Source: Betaproteobacteria bacterium UBA1934
GTDB lineage: Bacteria > Pseudomonadota > Gammaproteobacteria > Burkholderiales > Rhodocyclaceae
Direction of reading: 5' to 3'
NCBI GenBank assembly: GCA_002337055.1
Contig: DDFG01000005.1
Span: 447,037-511,036 of the forward strand
DNA length: 64,000 nucleotides
Shown here piece by piece: positions 9,901-18,437 of the stretch (position 1 is the stretch's first letter; each line of letters opens with the position of its first letter). The position numbers and the translations under genes were made by a program. The notes under the pieces were generated by a model. It did no database searches. It had not been told where the DNA came from and saw only the letters and a program-made list of their open reading frames with translations.

Positions 9901-9977
9901 CCTTCGTGGATGATTTTCTGGAATGGATGCGCCGACGCCTGCATCTGCGCGCGCCGGCCGACCAGCCGCCGCCTTGA
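6897..9977 (+). pseudogene. RND efflux permease (HAE1-type), interrupted by one in-frame TGA
   Basis: Inner-membrane proton/drug antiporter of the RND family. Read through one in-frame TGA (8844-8846) the frame spans 1026 residues, full length for the family, with no frame change. The first part holds porter domains and TM1-6 with the proton-relay Asp pair in GILVDDAIVEIEN; the second part holds TM7-12 with the matching Lys in GIATKNSILLIDY. At the stop the reading is KVGL-stop-GSNEKYVLVL, where relatives have Gly, so a GGA to TGA change explains it. As written the cell would make a 649-residue half; a GTG at 8871 could start the other half. Whether this is a true nonsense mutation, readthrough or a sequencing error cannot be told here. 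Confidence 0.85.
8844..8846 (+). other. In-frame TGA inside the RND permease frame
   Basis: Both halves of the permease are in the same frame on either side of this single TGA, and the flanking residues match the conserved family run GLGGSNEKYV with Gly replaced. One G-to-T change would restore a sense codon. No selenoprotein logic applies to this family. Confidence 0.9.
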
Positions 9978-9986
9978 GAGGCGGCG
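9967..9986. terminator. G+C-rich hairpin between convergent RND permease and CorA genes
   Basis: Seven-base inverted repeat (CGCCGCC / GGCGGCG) with a six-base loop that contains the permease stop codon. It lies between two convergent genes that end 10 bases apart. There is no T-tract, so its role as terminator is tentative. Confidence 0.35.
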
Positions 9987-9987
9987 T

Positions 9988-11340
9988 TCAGGGACGCTGC
10001 GGGCGGCGCGACTTGGCGCGTTCGCGGCGTTCGTGGGCGCGAACCATCAAATAGGTGACGTAAGCGACGATACCCATGCAGACACCAAATGAAGCGTAGG
10101 CGATCGGCCACGGAATATCTCTCGTCATCATCGAAAATTCCGACATTCCACCGATCCCGGCAATCACGTTGAGCGGCATGAAGATCACGCTGAGCACCGT
10201 CAGCCGCTTGATGATCTTGTTCTGGTTGATGTTGATGAAACCGACCACGGCATCCATCAGGAAGTTGATCTTGCCGAACAGAAACGAGGTGTGACCGTCC
10301 AGCGACTCGATGTCGCGCAGAATCTGGCGGGCATCGTCCCATTGGTGGGCGGCAAGAAATTTTCCTCGCATCAGGAACGAGAGGCCGCGACGACTATCCA
10401 GCACGTTGCGGCGAATACGTCCGTTCAGGTCTTCCTCGCGGGCAATATCTGCAAGGATGATCCCCGCTTCCTCATCGGTTAGATCGGTGCCCAGCACGCG
10501 CTTGCCGACCTCTTCAAGCTTGGCATAAACGTCTTCGAGCGCGTCGGCGGAATATTCGGCATCGGCCGCATAAAGATCGAGCAAAACGTCTTTTCCATCG
10601 GTCACGTAGCCCGGCTGCGTGCGTGCGCGCAGGCGTTGCAGGCGAAACACCGGCAGTTCCTCGGAACGGATCGAAAACAGTACGTCGTTGTGAAGAATGA
10701 ACGCCACCGGCACGTTGCGCGAGACGTCATGCATATCGAGCAAAAAGTCCGAATGCAAATGCACCTCGCCGTTGTCCTCGACATAAAAGCGCGCCGACGC
10801 CTCAAGGTCGGTCAAGCCCTCCGGATCGGGCAATTCTAGTCCAAAGAATTCTCCTACCCACGCCAGCACCTCATCGGTCGGGGCAACCAGATCGACCCAG
10901 ATCGGCTTCAGGTCAATCAGATCGTGCCTGTTTTCCACCGGAATCTGGCGGAGCCTTCCCTGACGCAACTCAAAGGCATTGACCATGCTGCGCGAACTGC
11001 GGTGATGTCCTTCGCCCACCAAGTCTGCGCGCACCTCGTCTGATAGTGACAATAGAATTCCGTCTGCCCGCTGCTCGGGAACCTGCTTCCAGGTCAATAA
11101 GCGGTCTTCCTCGGGCAAGGCTTCGAGGATACGGGCAATGTCGTGCGAGGCCAGCGCCGCCAGTTTCTTTTGCAGTTCGGAAAGATTTTGCTGATGCACC
11201 ATGCCCTCCACCAACTGGTGGCGCGGCATGTCCTGGCGATGTACCAGATCCTCGACCAAGCGGTGTCGCGCCAGTAGCGCCTGCACATCAGTCAGGTGTG
11301 CCTGCATTTCTTCAATTCGGGTCAGCGGTTCCTGGTTCAT
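9988..11340 (-). CDS. CorA-family divalent cation transporter with N-terminal MgtE_N-like domain
   Basis: Probable magnesium or other divalent cation channel of the inner membrane, 450 residues. The N-terminal part (about 20-110) contains helical repeats of MgtE_N type (IARILEALPEEDRLLTWKQV), followed by a CorA-like alpha/beta cytosolic domain, the long stalk helix and two C-terminal TM helices (about 380-435). The CorA signature GMN is replaced by GMS (GIGGMSEFSMMT). The ATG at 11340 has a GGAGAA site upstream; the frame runs open further up but without homology. It converges on the RND permease. CorA membership is clear; the transported ion is uncertain because of the altered selectivity motif. 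Confidence 0.85.
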   Translation of the reverse strand: MNQEPLTRIEEMQAHLTDVQALLARHRLVEDLVHRQDMPRHQLVEGMVHQQNLSELQKKLAALASHDIARILEALPEEDRLLTWKQVPEQRADGILLSLSDEVRADLVGEGHHRSSRSMVNAFELRQGRLRQIPVENRHDLIDLKPIWVDLVAPTDEVLAWVGEFFGLELPDPEGLTDLEASARFYVEDNGEVHLHSDFLLDMHDVSRNVPVAFILHNDVLFSIRSEELPVFRLQRLRARTQPGYVTDGKDVLLDLYAADAEYSADALEDVYAKLEEVGKRVLGTDLTDEEAGIILADIAREEDLNGRIRRNVLDSRRGLSFLMRGKFLAAHQWDDARQILRDIESLDGHTSFLFGKINFLMDAVVGFININQNKIIKRLTVLSVIFMPLNVIAGIGGMSEFSMMTRDIPWPIAYASFGVCMGIVAYVTYLMVRAHERRERAKSRRPQRP

Positions 11341-11610
11341 GGTGCGTTCTCCGGCGAGGTGCGGCATTTTAGCACCGCGCATCTGACCATTTGGCGACAA
11401 CAACGGATCAATGTCTCTGGGCGTCGTCTCACTTTGGGCATAAAATCCGGGCATACTAGCGGGATCGCTGTCCGAGGTACCGACTGACCCGCTCTGAGAG
11501 ATCGAACCAAGCGCCATGACCCCACGCTGGCCATTCAGATTACCGGAACATCTCCCTGCGTCTCAAGACGTGCGGGCGGTCGTTTCTCAACTCGGCATGG
11601 TCCGCTAGCG
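11341..11610. other. Intergenic region between divergent corA-like and yfiR-like genes
   Basis: About 270 bases without a supported gene. It must hold the divergent promoters. I see a short inverted pair GGTGC/GCACC near 11358-11377 close to the CorA start but no known riboswitch or consensus promoter that I would defend. Confidence 0.5.
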
Positions 11611-12147
11611 ATGCGCCGTCTGCCGCTCCTGCTGGCACTCACGCTCTGCCTGATCACCGGCGTCGCTCGGCCGGCGGGCGCGCAGTCGCCCGCGCTGGAA
11701 GACAAGATAAAAGCCGCCTATCTCTTCAATTTTTTGCGTTTCACCGATTGGCCAGGGCTGGAGAAAACCGGGCCGGGAAGCACCCTGCGGCTCTGCCTGG
11801 TCGGCGCCGACAGCATCGCCCAGTTACTCGCCGAAGTCGCCAACCGCGACATCAACGGCCATGCAATCGCCATCGAATCCCTGGGTTCGCAGAATTTGCG
11901 ACGAGCCAGCCAATGCCAAATCGTCTTCATCGATCGCAGAGCCGGCGCCGGCGCGCTTGCCGAGAGCCTGGCGCGGGAGAGCGTGCTGACCGTCAGCGAC
12001 GCACCGGCATTTGCCGAAAGTGGGGGCATCATCGGTTTCTATCAGGACGAAGGCCGGGTCAAGATCGCTGTCAACTTGCGTCGCGCCCGCGAAGCCCGCG
12101 TCAGTCTCAGTTCCAAGCTGCTTGAAGTCGCCCGGTTGGTGGATTAG
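11611..12147 (+). CDS. YfiR-like periplasmic regulator (DUF4154 family)
   Basis: Small periplasmic protein of 178 residues with a signal peptide (about 1-24, ending AGAQS). The mature part has the YfiR pattern: DKIKAAYLFNFLRFTDWP near the N terminus, LRLCLVGAD, then CQIVFIDRR and a SGGIIGFYQDEGRVKIAVNLRRARE block. In Pseudomonas YfiR binds the periplasmic domain of the diguanylate cyclase YfiN and represses it. Here the next gene, 11 bases on, encodes a histidine kinase with a YfiN-like CHASE8 sensor domain, so I infer that this protein controls the kinase instead. First gene of a four-gene signalling operon. Confidence 0.85.
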   Translation: MRRLPLLLALTLCLITGVARPAGAQSPALEDKIKAAYLFNFLRFTDWPGLEKTGPGSTLRLCLVGADSIAQLLAEVANRDINGHAIAIESLGSQNLRRASQCQIVFIDRRAGAGALAESLARESVLTVSDAPAFAESGGIIGFYQDEGRVKIAVNLRRAREARVSLSSKLLEVARLVD

Positions 12148-12158
12148 GAGACGGCTCC

Positions 12159-14390
12159 GTGCCCCTTTCGTCTTGGCTCAACAAATATTCGCTGCGTCGC
12201 TCGATCACGCTGGCGAGCACTTTCATCACAGTTTGCGCGCTATTCATTGCCAACCTCTTTTTCCTCGGTTACGTCTATGTGCAGGCGCGCCAGAATCTGA
12301 GTGCCGACATCGCCTCGCTCGGCAAACTGCTGGCCGACCGCAGCACCGCAGCGGTGATTTTCGACGATCCGGCGGTGGCCGAGGAAATCCTCTCGTCGGT
12401 CAAAAGTAAGCGGCACATCCTGCTCGCCTGCACATACGACGACAAAGGCAAGATCGTCGCCAAACTTCCGACACCGGAGCACGCCCAGCCATGCCCGCCA
12501 GCCTCCGACAAGGCCGAACATCATTTCGCTGACGGTACGCTCGATCATTTCGAGCCGATCATGCAGCGGGAGACACGCATCGGCAGCGTCTTCGTCCGCG
12601 CGGGACTCGAGGACCTCGATGCGCTTTGGCGCAGCTACCTGTTGCTGGCGGCCGCGGTCGCACTGATCACCAGCGTGCTGGCCTATTTTCTGGCCAATCG
12701 CGTCCTCGCAGTGCTGGCGGAGCCGCTGACTCAACTGACCCACACTGCCCAGCAAATCGCCCATCGCTCGCGCGAGGAGCGGATGATCACTGAGTCCGAA
12801 CGAATTGACTGGAATCACACTGGCGAACTTGGCTCGCTGGTGAACGCTTTCAACGAAATGCTTGATCAAATTGCAGAGCGTGATCGCGTTCTGCGCGAAG
12901 CCAACGACACACTGGAAGAACGCGTCCGCCAGCGAACGGAAGCGCTGAACGACAGCAATCGGCAATTGCAGGCCGCCGCGGTCGATCTGCGCCAGGCGAA
13001 GGAAGTGGCAGAAGCGGCGAATGTCGCCAAGAGCAATTTCCTCGCGCGCATGTCGCATGAGTTGCGTACGCCACTCAACGCGATTCTCGGCTTTTCGCAA
13101 CTGATGGCGCGCGACCCCGAGACCTCCCCGGGCCAGCGCGACCAATTGGGTATCATCAATCGGAGCGGCGAACATCTGCTGGCGATGATCAATGACGTGC
13201 TTGATCTCTCGAAAATCGAGGCGGGTCGGATGGATCTCGTGCTGGACAGCTTCGATCTGCACCATCTGTGTACGGAAGTGGCTGAGCTGATGCGGATACG
13301 GGCAACCGAAAAAGGCCTGACCCTGCATGTGTCCGTAGCGCCGGAAGTTCCTTCGGCGATTCGTTCCGATGCCGGCAAGCTGCGTCAGGTGTTGATCAAT
13401 CTGCTTGGCAACGCCGTCAAATTTACGCAGCACGGCAGCGTACACCTCGAACTCAGTTGTCCGAAGACCACCACGCTACGCATCGAAGTTCGCGACACCG
13501 GCATCGGCATCCCCGCCGAATTGCAGGGCGGCGTGTTCGACCCTTTCGTGCAAGCCAATGCGCACGTCAAGGGCACCGGATTGGGGCTGGCGATCAGCCG
13601 GCGCTTCGTAGAAATGCTCGGCGGCCAGATCGGCCTGGACAGTGTTCCAGGTGAAGGCACCCGATTCTGGCTGGAGATTCCCGCCGAATGGGTGGAAATC
13701 GATTTCAGGCCAAGCGCCGTCAGTCGTGGGCGCGTCACCGGCCTGGCGGCCGGTCAGCCGGTCTGGCGCGTCCTTGCGGCCGAAGACGACCCGGCGAGCC
13801 AGACCTTCATCGCCAAGTTGCTCGGTCAGATCGGATTCGACCTGCGAATCGCCGCCAACGGCGAAGAAGCCGTGTATGCCTTCCGCCAATGGAAGCCTGA
13901 CCTGATTTTGATGGACATCCGCATGCCCGTGCTCGACGGTTTGCAGGCCACTCGCCTGATCCGCACGCTACCGGGCGGCGATCTACCGATCGTCGCGCTG
14001 ACCGCCAGCGTGTTCCGCGAGGAACAACCTGAAATTCTGCGAGCCGGATGTTCCGACGTTCTCTTCAAACCACTTCAGGTCGACGAGCTGTTTGCCGTTA
14101 TTGCCAAGCAGATTCCCGTCGAGTATCGCTACGAGCAATCCCGCGAAGTCGTCCCGCCCAAGGATGACGACGCCCTGCGCGCCGAATCGGGCCGCCTTCC
14201 CCAGGAAATCCGCGTTCGTCTGTTGGATGCCGCACGCCGTCTCGACGGCGACAGTATCGAGGCCGAGCGGCTCGCCCTGGCGGCGGCACATCCCGCGCTG
14301 GCCAAAGAAATTGGGCTGTGCCTGCAACGGTTCGACTATGCCGCAATCGCCGAACTGCTGGCGGCCAACAACGGAGACAACGATGTCTGA
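12159..14390 (+). CDS. Hybrid sensor histidine kinase with CHASE8-type sensor, HAMP, HisKA, HATPase and REC domains
   Basis: Inner-membrane hybrid kinase of 743 residues. GTG start at 12159 with AGGAG upstream. Order: TM1 (about 15-38), periplasmic CHASE8-like domain (about 40-155), TM2 (about 158-180), HAMP (about 182-235), coiled coil, HisKA with phospho-acceptor His about residue 300 (MSHELRTP), HATPase with N box NLLGNAVKFT and G boxes DTGIGIP and GTGLGL, a REC domain with acceptor Asp about 586 (LMDIRMPVLDG), and a helical tail of about 95 residues. The CHASE8 domain is that of YfiN-like cyclases, and a YfiR-like gene lies just upstream. The stop overlaps the next gene by eight bases. 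Confidence 0.92.
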   Translation: MPLSSWLNKYSLRRSITLASTFITVCALFIANLFFLGYVYVQARQNLSADIASLGKLLADRSTAAVIFDDPAVAEEILSSVKSKRHILLACTYDDKGKIVAKLPTPEHAQPCPPASDKAEHHFADGTLDHFEPIMQRETRIGSVFVRAGLEDLDALWRSYLLLAAAVALITSVLAYFLANRVLAVLAEPLTQLTHTAQQIAHRSREERMITESERIDWNHTGELGSLVNAFNEMLDQIAERDRVLREANDTLEERVRQRTEALNDSNRQLQAAAVDLRQAKEVAEAANVAKSNFLARMSHELRTPLNAILGFSQLMARDPETSPGQRDQLGIINRSGEHLLAMINDVLDLSKIEAGRMDLVLDSFDLHHLCTEVAELMRIRATEKGLTLHVSVAPEVPSAIRSDAGKLRQVLINLLGNAVKFTQHGSVHLELSCPKTTTLRIEVRDTGIGIPAELQGGVFDPFVQANAHVKGTGLGLAISRRFVEMLGGQIGLDSVPGEGTRFWLEIPAEWVEIDFRPSAVSRGRVTGLAAGQPVWRVLAAEDDPASQTFIAKLLGQIGFDLRIAANGEEAVYAFRQWKPDLILMDIRMPVLDGLQATRLIRTLPGGDLPIVALTASVFREEQPEILRAGCSDVLFKPLQVDELFAVIAKQIPVEYRYEQSREVVPPKDDDALRAESGRLPQEIRVRLLDAARRLDGDSIEAERLALAAAHPALAKEIGLCLQRFDYAAIAELLAANNGDNDV

Positions 14391-15630
14391 AGAAGCCAAT
14401 GTCCTGATCGTTGACGATCTGGCTGACAATCTGGCGGTTCTGGGCCAGATCCTAAAAAACGCTGGCTACCGTGTTCGTGCCACGCTAAATGGCGAACTGG
14501 CGCTGAATGCCGCCGCCCTTGAGCCGCCGGACGTGATCCTGCTTGATGTCATGATGCCGGTCATGGATGGCTACGCGGTCTGCGAAAAGCTCAAGGCCAA
14601 TGTCGTCACCGCCGAGATTCCGGTCCTCTTCATCAGCGCGCTCAGCGAACCTGCCGACAAAGTCCGTGCCTTTCATGTCGGGGGTGTCGATTTCATCAGC
14701 AAACCGTTCGACCAAAGTGAAGTGCTGGCGCGGGTGGCCGCGCACACCGCTTTGGCGCGCGCGCGCCGCGAGCTGAACCAGAAGAATACCGAACTCGAGA
14801 AAGCGCTGGCCGAACTCCAGAATGCGCAAAGTCAGTTGGTCAGCCACGCCAAGATGGCCTCGCTGGGGGTCTTAACCGCCGGCATCGCGCACGAACTGAA
14901 CAATCCGATCAATTTTCTCTACGCCAATACGCAGAGTTGTCTGAAGCTGCTGCCACGCCTCGATGCAGTGTACGACCGCTACGATGACCTCAGCGCGGCC
15001 ACGACGATAGCAGAACTAGCCGAGATCGAAACCCTCAAGCGCCAGATGGGACACGCGGAAAACCGCGAAGTGATGAAAAAGCTGCTTGAAGGCATCCGCA
15101 TCGGCGCAGAACGCTGTGCCAACATCATCCGCAGCTTGCGCCTGTTCTCCCGGGATGCCGGGGCGACCGTCACCAGCTTCGACCTGAACGACAATCTGGA
15201 TACCGCGCTGCTGATGCTTTCCAACCGCATTGGTCGTTCCGTCCGCGTGGACAAGGACTATCGGGCCACGCCAACCATGGTCGGCCATCCCGGCGCCCTG
15301 AACCAACTCTTCGTCAATTTGTTCAGCAACGCCGTCGATGCCATGATCGGACACACCAACTCGCCGGTCCTGCACGTCCACACGGCCGAGAGCTCGTTTG
15401 AGGACAAGCCGGCGGTGGTCATCGAAGTCACCGACAACGGTCCCGGCATTGCCGACACTGATTTGCCACATATTTTCGATCCCTTCTTCACCACCAAGCC
15501 TGTCGGTGCGGGCACGGGACTGGGTCTTTCCATCGCCTTCGGCATCGCCCGCGACCACGGTGGCAAATTGGAGGCCGAGAACATTCCCGAAGGTGGTGCC
15601 CGGCTCCGCCTACTCCTCCCCCGTCACTAA
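14383..15630 (+). CDS. Soluble REC-histidine kinase hybrid
   Basis: Cytosolic protein of 415 residues with an N-terminal receiver (acceptor Asp about 55 in ILLDVMMPVMDGY), a coiled-coil linker (about 125-150), a HisKA-like region with His about 170 in GIAHELNNPINF, and a HATPase domain (DNGPGIADTDLP, then FTTKPVGAGTGLGLS). No membrane segments. It starts inside the end of the preceding kinase gene with its own GGAGA site. In the operon it probably takes phosphate from the upstream hybrid kinase and passes it to the REC-PAS-GGDEF-EAL protein 18 bases downstream; the direction of the relay is inference. Confidence 0.9.
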   Translation: MSEEANVLIVDDLADNLAVLGQILKNAGYRVRATLNGELALNAAALEPPDVILLDVMMPVMDGYAVCEKLKANVVTAEIPVLFISALSEPADKVRAFHVGGVDFISKPFDQSEVLARVAAHTALARARRELNQKNTELEKALAELQNAQSQLVSHAKMASLGVLTAGIAHELNNPINFLYANTQSCLKLLPRLDAVYDRYDDLSAATTIAELAEIETLKRQMGHAENREVMKKLLEGIRIGAERCANIIRSLRLFSRDAGATVTSFDLNDNLDTALLMLSNRIGRSVRVDKDYRATPTMVGHPGALNQLFVNLFSNAVDAMIGHTNSPVLHVHTAESSFEDKPAVVIEVTDNGPGIADTDLPHIFDPFFTTKPVGAGTGLGLSIAFGIARDHGGKLEAENIPEGGARLRLLLPRH

Positions 15631-15648
15631 CCTCAACGGTGCCCGATC

Positions 15649-17712
15649 ATGCATTCAACACCCTTGCCCAAGATCCTCTACATCGATGACGAAGAATGGA
15701 ACCTGACGGCTTTCAAGTTCATGTTCCGTGATGAATTCGAGGTGATGACGGCGCTCAACACACGCGCCGCCGAAACCTTACTGGAGCGGCATCCCGATAT
15801 CGATGTGGTGATCAGTGACCAGCGCATGCCGGACGAAACCGGCGTTCAATTCTTCGACCGGCTGCGCGCCCGCCTGTCGACCACCGAGCGCATCATCTTG
15901 ACCGGTCACTCCGATATCGATGCCGTCATTGCCGCTATCAACCAGGCGGGTGTCTATTTCTACCTGCGCAAACCATGGCAAGAGGGCGAGGTACGGCTGG
16001 TTTTACGCAATGCGCTCGACTCGGTGCGTATGCATAAAGATCTGCTCCAGCAGGCTGAAACCATGCAGGTCATCGAGGAAAATGTTACCGACGTCATCTC
16101 CCGCACTGACGTCGAGGGCCGCTACATATACATCTCCCCTTCGATCCAGACTGTCTGCGGCTTCGCCCAGGAAGACATGATCGGGCACCATGTCGACGAA
16201 TTCATGCACCCCGATGATGCGCGCAACCGCCTCGACATGCAGCGACGCTGTCTGAACGGCAGAAACCAGAAGATGATCTACCGTTTCCGTCACAAGCTGG
16301 GTCATTTTCTTTGGATTGAGGCCAGTCTCCAGGGAGTGCGGGGCGCCAACGAGAAGATCGACGAAATCATCACGGTCAGCCGTGATATTACCGCCCGGCG
16401 GGCCGCCGAAGAGCGTGTTGAGTTTCTCGCCTATCACGATGTACTGACAGAATTACCCAATCGCCTGTTGATCTCCCGTCGGCTCCAGGAGGCCATGGAT
16501 AAAGCCAATCGCGAGCAGAGCAAGGCCGCTCTGCTGTTTCTCGATCTCGACAATTTCAAGACCATCAACGACTCGCTCGGCCATTCTGTCGGCGACCAGT
16601 TGCTCAAGGCAGTGGCAAACCGTCTCACCGGATGCGTGCGGCCGTGCGACACAATCAGTCGGCAGGGTGGCGACGAGTTTCTGATTCTAATGCCCGACCT
16701 CGCTCACGCAGAAGTCGCCACAGGGCTCATGGACACCATATTGATCGCCATGCAGACGCCCTTCCGCATCGGCGACCACGAACTGATGACGACGCTTTCG
16801 ATTGGAACCTCCGTATACCCCGACGACGGCACTGACTTCGATTCGCTACTGAAAAAGGCCGATACGGCGATGTATCGCGCCAAGGATCTCGGCCGCAATA
16901 CCTATCGCTTCTTCGACTCCCAGATGAATGTCGAGGCTGTCGAACACCTCACCATCCTAAACGGGCTGCGCCGCGGCATCGAACGCGGCGAGTTCGTGTT
17001 GCATTACCAGCCGCTGATCGATCTGGCACGCGAATCTGTTATCGGTGCCGAGGCTTTGATACGCTGGCAGCACCCCGAACTCGGGCTGCTGCCGCCTGGC
17101 CGTTTCATCCCGGTGGCCGAAAACAGCGGCCTGATCGTGCCCATCGGCGAATGGGTGTTGCGCGAAGCCTGTCAGCAAGCGGCAGAATGGAGAACCTTGG
17201 GATGCGAACGCATGCTAGTCGCCGTCAATCTCTCCGCCGTGCAGTTCAAGCGTGGCAATCTCGAGCGATCTGTGCTCGCGGCGCTACAGGCCTCCGGACT
17301 GCCGCCCTCGCAACTTGAACTGGAACTGACCGAATCGATTCTGATCCACGATACCGAAGACGTACTCGCCACCGTCAAGCGACTCAAGGCGCTCGGCATC
17401 AAGCTCTCGATCGACGATTTCGGAACCGGTTATTCGAGCCTGGCCTACCTCAAACGTTTCGCAGTCGACAAGCTGAAAATCGACCGGTCATTCACCCGCG
17501 ACATGATCGACGATCTCGAAGACAATGTCATTGTTCGTACCATTATCCAGATGGCGCAAAGTCTAGGATTGCGGACAATTGCCGAAGGGGTCGAGTCCGA
17601 GCAAATGCTGACTTACCTGCGCCTCTTCGACTGCGACGAAGCGCAGGGATACCATATCGCTCGCCCGATGCCGGCGGCCGAGTTCATGGAATTTATTGCC
17701 AAGCGCACCTGA
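15649..17712 (+). CDS. REC-PAS-GGDEF-EAL cyclic-di-GMP response regulator
   Basis: Output protein of the signalling operon, 687 residues, cytosolic. REC domain with acceptor Asp about 57 (VISDQRMPDETG), PAS domain with PAC tail (about 135-260), GGDEF domain with an intact GGDEF at about 340-344, and an EAL domain with intact EAL at about 468-470 plus DDFGTGYSSL and EGVES. An RxxD inhibitory site (RPCD) lies exactly five residues before GGDEF, so the cyclase half should be feedback-inhibited. Both catalytic halves look active from motifs; which dominates cannot be told. It follows two kinases and a YfiR-like protein, which fits phosphorylation-controlled c-di-GMP turnover. Confidence 0.93.
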   Translation: MHSTPLPKILYIDDEEWNLTAFKFMFRDEFEVMTALNTRAAETLLERHPDIDVVISDQRMPDETGVQFFDRLRARLSTTERIILTGHSDIDAVIAAINQAGVYFYLRKPWQEGEVRLVLRNALDSVRMHKDLLQQAETMQVIEENVTDVISRTDVEGRYIYISPSIQTVCGFAQEDMIGHHVDEFMHPDDARNRLDMQRRCLNGRNQKMIYRFRHKLGHFLWIEASLQGVRGANEKIDEIITVSRDITARRAAEERVEFLAYHDVLTELPNRLLISRRLQEAMDKANREQSKAALLFLDLDNFKTINDSLGHSVGDQLLKAVANRLTGCVRPCDTISRQGGDEFLILMPDLAHAEVATGLMDTILIAMQTPFRIGDHELMTTLSIGTSVYPDDGTDFDSLLKKADTAMYRAKDLGRNTYRFFDSQMNVEAVEHLTILNGLRRGIERGEFVLHYQPLIDLARESVIGAEALIRWQHPELGLLPPGRFIPVAENSGLIVPIGEWVLREACQQAAEWRTLGCERMLVAVNLSAVQFKRGNLERSVLAALQASGLPPSQLELELTESILIHDTEDVLATVKRLKALGIKLSIDDFGTGYSSLAYLKRFAVDKLKIDRSFTRDMIDDLEDNVIVRTIIQMAQSLGLRTIAEGVESEQMLTYLRLFDCDEAQGYHIARPMPAAEFMEFIAKRT

Positions 17713-17719
17713 TTGAAGG

Positions 17720-17736
17720 GGGCGCGAACCGCGCCC
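17720..17736. terminator. Hairpin between convergent GGDEF-EAL and mtgA genes
   Basis: Seven-base perfect inverted repeat (GGGCGCG / CGCGCCC) with a three-base loop, centred in the 29-base gap between two convergent stop codons. It could serve both strands. There is no clear T-run on either side. Confidence 0.45.
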
Positions 17737-17741
17737 ACGCG

Positions 17742-18437
17742 TCAGGGGATATCCGCAGACGGCATGCGCGCCAGCAGCGTGGCCGTCTTTTTCGCCAATC
17801 CGGGCGATTGACGGTTACGGTCATAGAAGCGCGGTGCCGGCACCATCGCCGCCAGTCGGGCGGCCTGCTCCGGGCCGAGCTGCCCGACGCCGACGCCATA
17901 GTAGTGACGCGCAGCGGCCTCAGCGCCGAAAATGCCGTTGCCCCACTCGATGACATTCAGGTAAACCTCGAATATCCGCCTCTTGTCCCAAACCAGTTCG
18001 ATCATGAGGGTGATCGCTGCCTCTTCGCCCTTACGCCACAGCGAACGGTTGGGCGACAGGAAAAGGTTCTTCGCAAGCTGTTGAGTGATGGTGGACCCGC
18101 CGGCCACGAATCGCCCCTTGCGCTCGTTCTTGCTGATGGCGTTCTGGATGCCTTCCCAGTCAAAGCCGTCGTGTTCGATAAACTTGCCATCCTCCGCCGC
18201 CACCAGCGCGCGTTTCAGATGCGGCGAGATGGCAGCGTAAGGCACCCATTGCCTCGTCAGTTGCGCGGACGGGTTCTTCTGACGCAACTCGGCGAGACGG
18301 ATGTTCATGAAACTGGTCGTGCCGGGATCGACCCACTTCCAGAACAGCACCCAGCCGAACAACCAGAGCTGATAGGCCATAAACAGGCCGATCAGGACAA
18401 GCGAGGCTTTCTTGAGCCAGTGAAAAACCCGCTTCAT
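17742..18437 (-). CDS. mtgA: Monofunctional biosynthetic peptidoglycan transglycosylase MtgA
   Basis: Glycosyltransferase of family GT51 that polymerises lipid II into glycan strands, 231 residues. An N-terminal TM helix (about 11-32) anchors it in the inner membrane. The catalytic Glu lies in LVAAEDGKFIEHDGFDW; the further GT51 blocks are GGSTITQQLAKNLFLSP and EVYLNVIEWGNGIFGAE. The ATG at 18437 overlaps the aroE stop as ATGA; the longer open frame upstream is aroE in another frame. Last gene of a minus-strand run that includes aroE and the TonB-like gene. Confidence 0.95.
   Translation of the reverse strand: MKRVFHWLKKASLVLIGLFMAYQLWLFGWVLFWKWVDPGTTSFMNIRLAELRQKNPSAQLTRQWVPYAAISPHLKRALVAAEDGKFIEHDGFDWEGIQNAISKNERKGRFVAGGSTITQQLAKNLFLSPNRSLWRKGEEAAITLMIELVWDKRRIFEVYLNVIEWGNGIFGAEAAARHYYGVGVGQLGPEQAARLAAMVPAPRFYDRNRQSPGLAKKTATLLARMPSADIP

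Noticed and set aside
12240..13445. 401-codon minus-strand open frame opposite the hybrid kinase
   Set aside because: Antisense shadow; the kinase frame carries every expected domain.
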